Both the position numbers and the translations under genes were made by a program. This document shows, one piece after another, positions 61,847-64,000 of a DNA stretch of 64,000 bases. How positions within the stretch are numbered: position 1 is the stretch's first letter; the number at the start of each line of letters is the position of its first letter. Below the pieces are notes generated by a model. That model was not told the origin of the DNA. It did not search any database and worked only from the letters and a program-made list of their open reading frames with translations. Source of the stretch: JBOFSQ01 sp051651625 (GTDB lineage Bacteria; Planctomycetota; Planctomycetia; Pirellulales; Thermoguttaceae); NCBI GenBank assembly GCA_051651625.1, contig JBOFSQ010000108.1, forward strand, positions 18,681 through 82,680, in the 5' to 3' direction.

Positions 61847-62068
61847 ATGATGGTTGCTTCTAGCGTGGTTGGCGATGCTGCTTTGTGTCCGCTGTGTGGG
61901 CGTTTGTATCCGTATGCGGAGACGTGGGTATTCCTTCCGACGAAGGAGAGTATTTGCGACGGGTGCGCACATGTTCTTGTTGCGGGTGGACATTGCGGCA
62001 AGGTTGTCGGCGAGACGTTAACATTCAAGCGTTCGGTTTATGTGTCGTCGTTTCCGGTACTTGAGTAG
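61847..62068 (+). CDS. small zinc-ribbon protein of prophage
   Basis: The protein has 73 residues; the start at 61847 has AAAGGGGAG upstream. Two Cys pairs, CPLCGRLYPY and ICDGCAHV, suggest one zinc ribbon. Its place directly after the replication gene is where inoviruses keep their ssDNA-binding protein (gV) or a regulator, but no OB-fold signature is visible. Function is inferred from position only. Confidence 0.65.
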   Translation: MMVASSVVGDAALCPLCGRLYPYAETWVFLPTKESICDGCAHVLVAGGHCGKVVGETLTFKRSVYVSSFPVLE

Positions 62069-62164
62069 AAAATGAAAAAAAGTCAAAGTTTTTCGTGCCG
62101 TGAATTCTAGCGTCTTGAGTGAAAGTTTACCCAAAGTGAAAATTTCTTTGCCGATAAGGGGTTT

Positions 62165-62263
62165 ATGATGGAAGCGTTATTTGGTCTTTTGGCGTCAACG
62201 TTTTTACTTGGCGTGCTGCTGTACAGCGTTGGCTGTGTTTTTCGTATGCTCATGCGGTTGTGA
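62165..62263 (+). CDS. 32-residue single-TM protein (pVII/pIX-like)
   Basis: MMEALFGLLASTFLLG followed by VLLYSVGCVFRMLMRL: one TM helix with a basic C-terminus. AAGGGG lies upstream of the double ATG. M13 pVII and pIX minor coat proteins are of exactly this size (32-33 residues) and lie between the ssDNA-binding protein and the major coat protein, as here. Confidence 0.6.
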   Translation: MMEALFGLLASTFLLGVLLYSVGCVFRMLMRL

Positions 62264-62353
62264 TCGGGGTGTTGATACATTCCGCCAAGGATGGCGGGTT
62301 ACGTTGCCCGACGTTTTCGGGTTTCAAATGCACTAGGTGCAAGGAGTTGTGAG

Positions 62354-62599
62354 ATGTTGGATTTTGTGCGTCGGAATTGGTTGTCGATTTGTGCGGTCTC
62401 GTTGGTTGTTGGTGCTGCGGCACTTGGTGCGGATTGTCTGCTTGCGGCGGATGAAGGCATCACCTACGACATCGCTACCGAGATTACCGGTATGGGGTCG
62501 AAGGCGAGCGGCATTGTCCAAGCCGCGATGAAGATCGCGATTGGCATTTTCGTTGTGATCTTCGGCTGGCACATCGGCAAGCGTCTCTTGCGTGGTTGA
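62354..62599 (+). CDS. major coat protein precursor (pVIII-like)
   Basis: The protein has 81 residues; the start at 62354 has AAGGAG 7 bases upstream (an upstream in-frame ATG is rejected). A signal peptide (SICAVSLVVGAAALG, then CLLA) is predicted to be cut before ADEG. That leaves exactly 50 residues: acidic N-terminus ADEGITYDIATEI, TM helix MKIAIGIFVVIFGW, basic C-terminus GKRLLRG. This is the length and charge layout of filamentous phage pVIII. Confidence 0.85.
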   Translation: MLDFVRRNWLSICAVSLVVGAAALGADCLLAADEGITYDIATEITGMGSKASGIVQAAMKIAIGIFVVIFGWHIGKRLLRG

Positions 62600-62620
62600 G
62601 CCACGGCTGTTTCGTTTTAT

Positions 62621-62685
62621 CCCCGAAGGGGCCTCCGGCGGTTTTCTCCTCTTTTCCCGCCGTGCCCCTGTCTGGGGTTATTTTT
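62621..62685 (+). terminator. hairpins after the coat protein gene
   Basis: CCCCGAAGGGG (62621-62631) and CCCCTGTCTGGGG followed by TTATTTTT (62665-62685). In Ff phages a central terminator follows gene VIII and makes coat mRNA the most abundant; these hairpins occupy the same place. The stems are short. Confidence 0.5.
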
Positions 62686-62697
62686 GGGGGTGTTGTG

Positions 62698-62790
62698 ATG
62701 ACTGAATTTGAGGGATTGGTTTTGATAGCGTTGTATTTCCAGTCGGGGTGTCTTCTTGCGATTCTGTTCGTGACTTCGTTAAAATTTTGA
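62698..62790 (+). CDS. 30-residue hydrophobic protein
   Basis: It reads TEFEGLVLIALYFQSGCLLA then ILFVTSLKF: one TM helix and a basic end. GGGGG lies 7 bases before the ATG at 62698. It is probably a minor virion protein or assembly peptide, a role inferred from size and place in the phage operon. The longer frame from 62596 is rejected. Confidence 0.5.
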   Translation: MTEFEGLVLIALYFQSGCLLAILFVTSLKF

Positions 62791-62800
62791 GGGGGTGTTG

Positions 62801-64000
62801 ATGTGGATTCTTTGCAATTATTTTGTCTCGCTCTTTGCGCTTTGGCGTTCGCTCTTTGCTTTGTTGAGCGTTAGATGTCGCCACTCACTCTCATCGCTTA
62901 TCTCGTTCTTGGGTTGTGTTTCCTTGTGCGCGTCTTTCGTGACGGGGAGCGTTGAGGCTGCGCCACCAGTGCTTCCGCCAGATAAGGCGTGGTGTGACTT
63001 TTGCAGGTTTGTTTACAATAAGACCGACTCTGCTCATCACGGTGACGGCATTTGCAACGTGACGTATTGCATTTACTGTCATGCTCGTGTTGACCAAGGC
63101 AATCACGGTGCTTGCGTTAGTTGCGGTGGTGCTTTGTGTGTAGGCGATCATGGTGTACATGCTGCGTGTGGTTTTAAGAAGTGTGCGGGGAGTCATGGCG
63201 ATTGTGAAGACTGTGGTGGCGTGTTTTGTGATGGCAAGGAGCATGGGAAGTTTTTTTGCGTGAAGGCACCTTGTCAGAATTGTGGTGCGCCGATTCTTTC
63301 TGGTGAGCATGGGGTTTGTCGATTTTGTCAGCAGCCGTCTTGTGTCGGTCAGCATGACACTTGCAACAAGGAGCGGTGCAGTTTATGCGGTGCAGATTTT
63401 GAGACATCGGCTTCGGGTTCTCATGGTACGAATCACGGTCAGTGCAAGCATGTTTGTCCTCCGGATCGTTGTCCTGCTTGCGATCAGTTGATGTGTGCTG
63501 GTGGCAATCATGGTGATTGTGAGTTGTGTGGTGGGTTATTGTGTGTAGGATTTCATGGTAATGCTGTTTGCGACCATGTTTATTGCGCTCTTTGCGGTGG
63601 CAGGGCGGACATTGGCAAGCATGGCGGCGAGCATGGCGAGTGTGTGCATGATTGTTCGTGTGACTGGTGCGGCGGGTCTGTTTGTGACAATTTTTTGATT
63701 GTTCATGGTGATGGTTCGTGCAATGCAGACATGATTAAGTGTGAGTTGTGTGGTGGTGATTCTAGGGTTGGTGATCATGGTGATGGTTGGTGCGTGACTT
63801 ATTGTGTGATTTGCCATGGTCGTTTTGACAAAGGCGAGCACGGTGTGGGTGTGTGTGATGGCACGGGCGAAGGCGGCGGTGGCACGGGCGAAGGTGGCGG
63901 TGGTACGGGCGAAGGCGGCGGTGGCACGGGCGAAGGCGGCGGTGGCACGGGCGAAGGCGGCGGTGGTACGGGCGAAGGTGGTGGTGGTACGGGCGAAGGT
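62801..64000 (+). CDS. Cys/His-rich secreted protein with glycine-linker repeats, pIII-like adhesin (partial)
   Basis: The frame is open to the window edge (400 codons). A long hydrophobic N-terminus ends in SFVTGSVEA before APPVLPPDK, a signal-peptide cleavage site. The true start may be ATG 62801 (GGGGG upstream) or an internal TTG near 62861. The mature part carries about ten CxxC units, many as CxxCGG...HG..C (CEDCGGVFC, CELCGGLLCVG, CALCGGRAD). From about 63862 it becomes perfect 21-bp repeats encoding TGEGGGG, at least six copies. The order and Gly linker match phage pIII; the Cys/His arrays are unusual for it. Confidence 0.75.
   Translation, partial: MWILCNYFVSLFALWRSLFALLSVRCRHSLSSLISFLGCVSLCASFVTGSVEAAPPVLPPDKAWCDFCRFVYNKTDSAHHGDGICNVTYCIYCHARVDQGNHGACVSCGGALCVGDHGVHAACGFKKCAGSHGDCEDCGGVFCDGKEHGKFFCVKAPCQNCGAPILSGEHGVCRFCQQPSCVGQHDTCNKERCSLCGADFETSASGSHGTNHGQCKHVCPPDRCPACDQLMCAGGNHGDCELCGGLLCVGFHGNAVCDHVYCALCGGRADIGKHGGEHGECVHDCSCDWCGGSVCDNFLIVHGDGSCNADMIKCELCGGDSRVGDHGDGWCVTYCVICHGRFDKGEHGVGVCDGTGEGGGGTGEGGGGTGEGGGGTGEGGGGTGEGGGGTGEGGGGTGEG
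62803..62874 (+). CDS. 23-residue TM peptide overlapping the pIII-like start
   Basis: GTG start sharing the GGGGG ribosome site. It encodes VDSLQLFCLALCALAFALCF then VER, a hydrophobic helix with a charged end. It overlaps the N-terminus of the Cys/His-rich frame in another register. It could be a minor coat gene or chance. Confidence 0.3.
   Translation: MDSLQLFCLALCALAFALCFVER
62875..62955 (+). CDS. 26-residue TM peptide overlapping the pIII-like start
   Basis: The ATG follows the preceding stop directly. It encodes SPLTLIAYLVLGLCFLVRVF ending RDGER: one TM helix and a charged tail. It is consecutive with 62803-62874 in one frame, like the abutting gVII/gIX pair of Ff phages. Confidence 0.4.
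   Translation: MSPLTLIAYLVLGLCFLVRVFRDGER

Noticed and set aside
55151..62200. Spacer 2 shares TTGGCGTCAA with the prophage at about 62189
   Set aside because: Ten matching bases without extension is expected by chance for a search of this size and is too short for a protospacer call. Spacer 1 showed no similarity.
63174..63841. Long reverse-strand open frames over the Cys/His-rich gene
   Set aside because: They are mirror frames produced by the biased codons of the repetitive adhesin gene and have no family resemblance or start signals.

Overview
The window looks like chromosome of a planctomycete (Planctomycetota, probably Pirellulales-like). The evidence is the lineage-typical gene content: a periplasmic sulfatase, an SHD1-domain secreted protein, GYF-like/TM proteins, a GH172 (DUF2961) enzyme, an M60-like peptidase, flotillin-like FloA, a DUF1257/DUF2997 pair, and many secreted proteins of unknown function. 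HydF, the maturation GTPase of [FeFe] hydrogenase, hints at fermentative or anaerobic life. No rRNA or tRNA gene was recognised.

Layout. 0-12 kb is mostly housekeeping: the end of serC, pgm, a sulfatase, csrA, tatD-panC, and a leftward run glgC / TIM-barrel glycosidase-like / AMMECR1-MEMO fusion. 12-19 kb is accessory: a glycosyltransferase, GYF-domain proteins (one apparently a two-gene fusion), an orphan McrB-N-like protein and an SHD1 protein. 19-31 kb holds GH172, dapB, DUF1257/DUF2997, hydF, trxB, a YoeB-type toxin-antitoxin pair, floA with a collapsed floA duplicate, and a tightly overlapping CAP / radical SAM / hisN-like operon. 31-42 kb holds secreted proteins, ruvX, a giant AsmA/YhdP-like protein, a MITE-disrupted type III restriction helicase relic, pyrG, dhaK and frr. 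42.5-46 kb is a compact cluster of an unknown protein, a DnaQ-like exonuclease fused to BRCT, an AAA ATPase and a PIN-like nuclease, which resembles an undescribed defence or DNA-maintenance module. 46-55 kb holds a CNNM/CBS protein, an M60 peptidase, ribulokinase and der.

55.0-60.3 kb is a complete small type II-C CRISPR-Cas system. It has a four-repeat array whose repeats each carry a promoter, then cas2, cas1 and cas9 on the minus strand. A previously unlisted tracrRNA lies on the plus strand, with promoter, 19-nt perfect anti-repeat and intrinsic terminator. The cas9 start region is duplicated as a perfect 112-bp tandem repeat, which puts a decoy leader ORF in front of the true start.

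60.38-64.0 kb, running off the window, looks like an integrated filamentous phage (inovirus). It begins with a dif-like XerC/XerD site, followed by an RstA-like replication initiator, a small zinc-ribbon protein and tiny single-TM proteins. Next come a major coat protein whose predicted mature form is 50 residues, and a large Cys/His-rich secreted protein running into a (TGEGGGG)n glycine linker like that of pIII adhesins. This element, next to Cas9, is the most interesting part of the window.

Several families of intergenic palindromic repeats and two MITE-like elements are scattered throughout.
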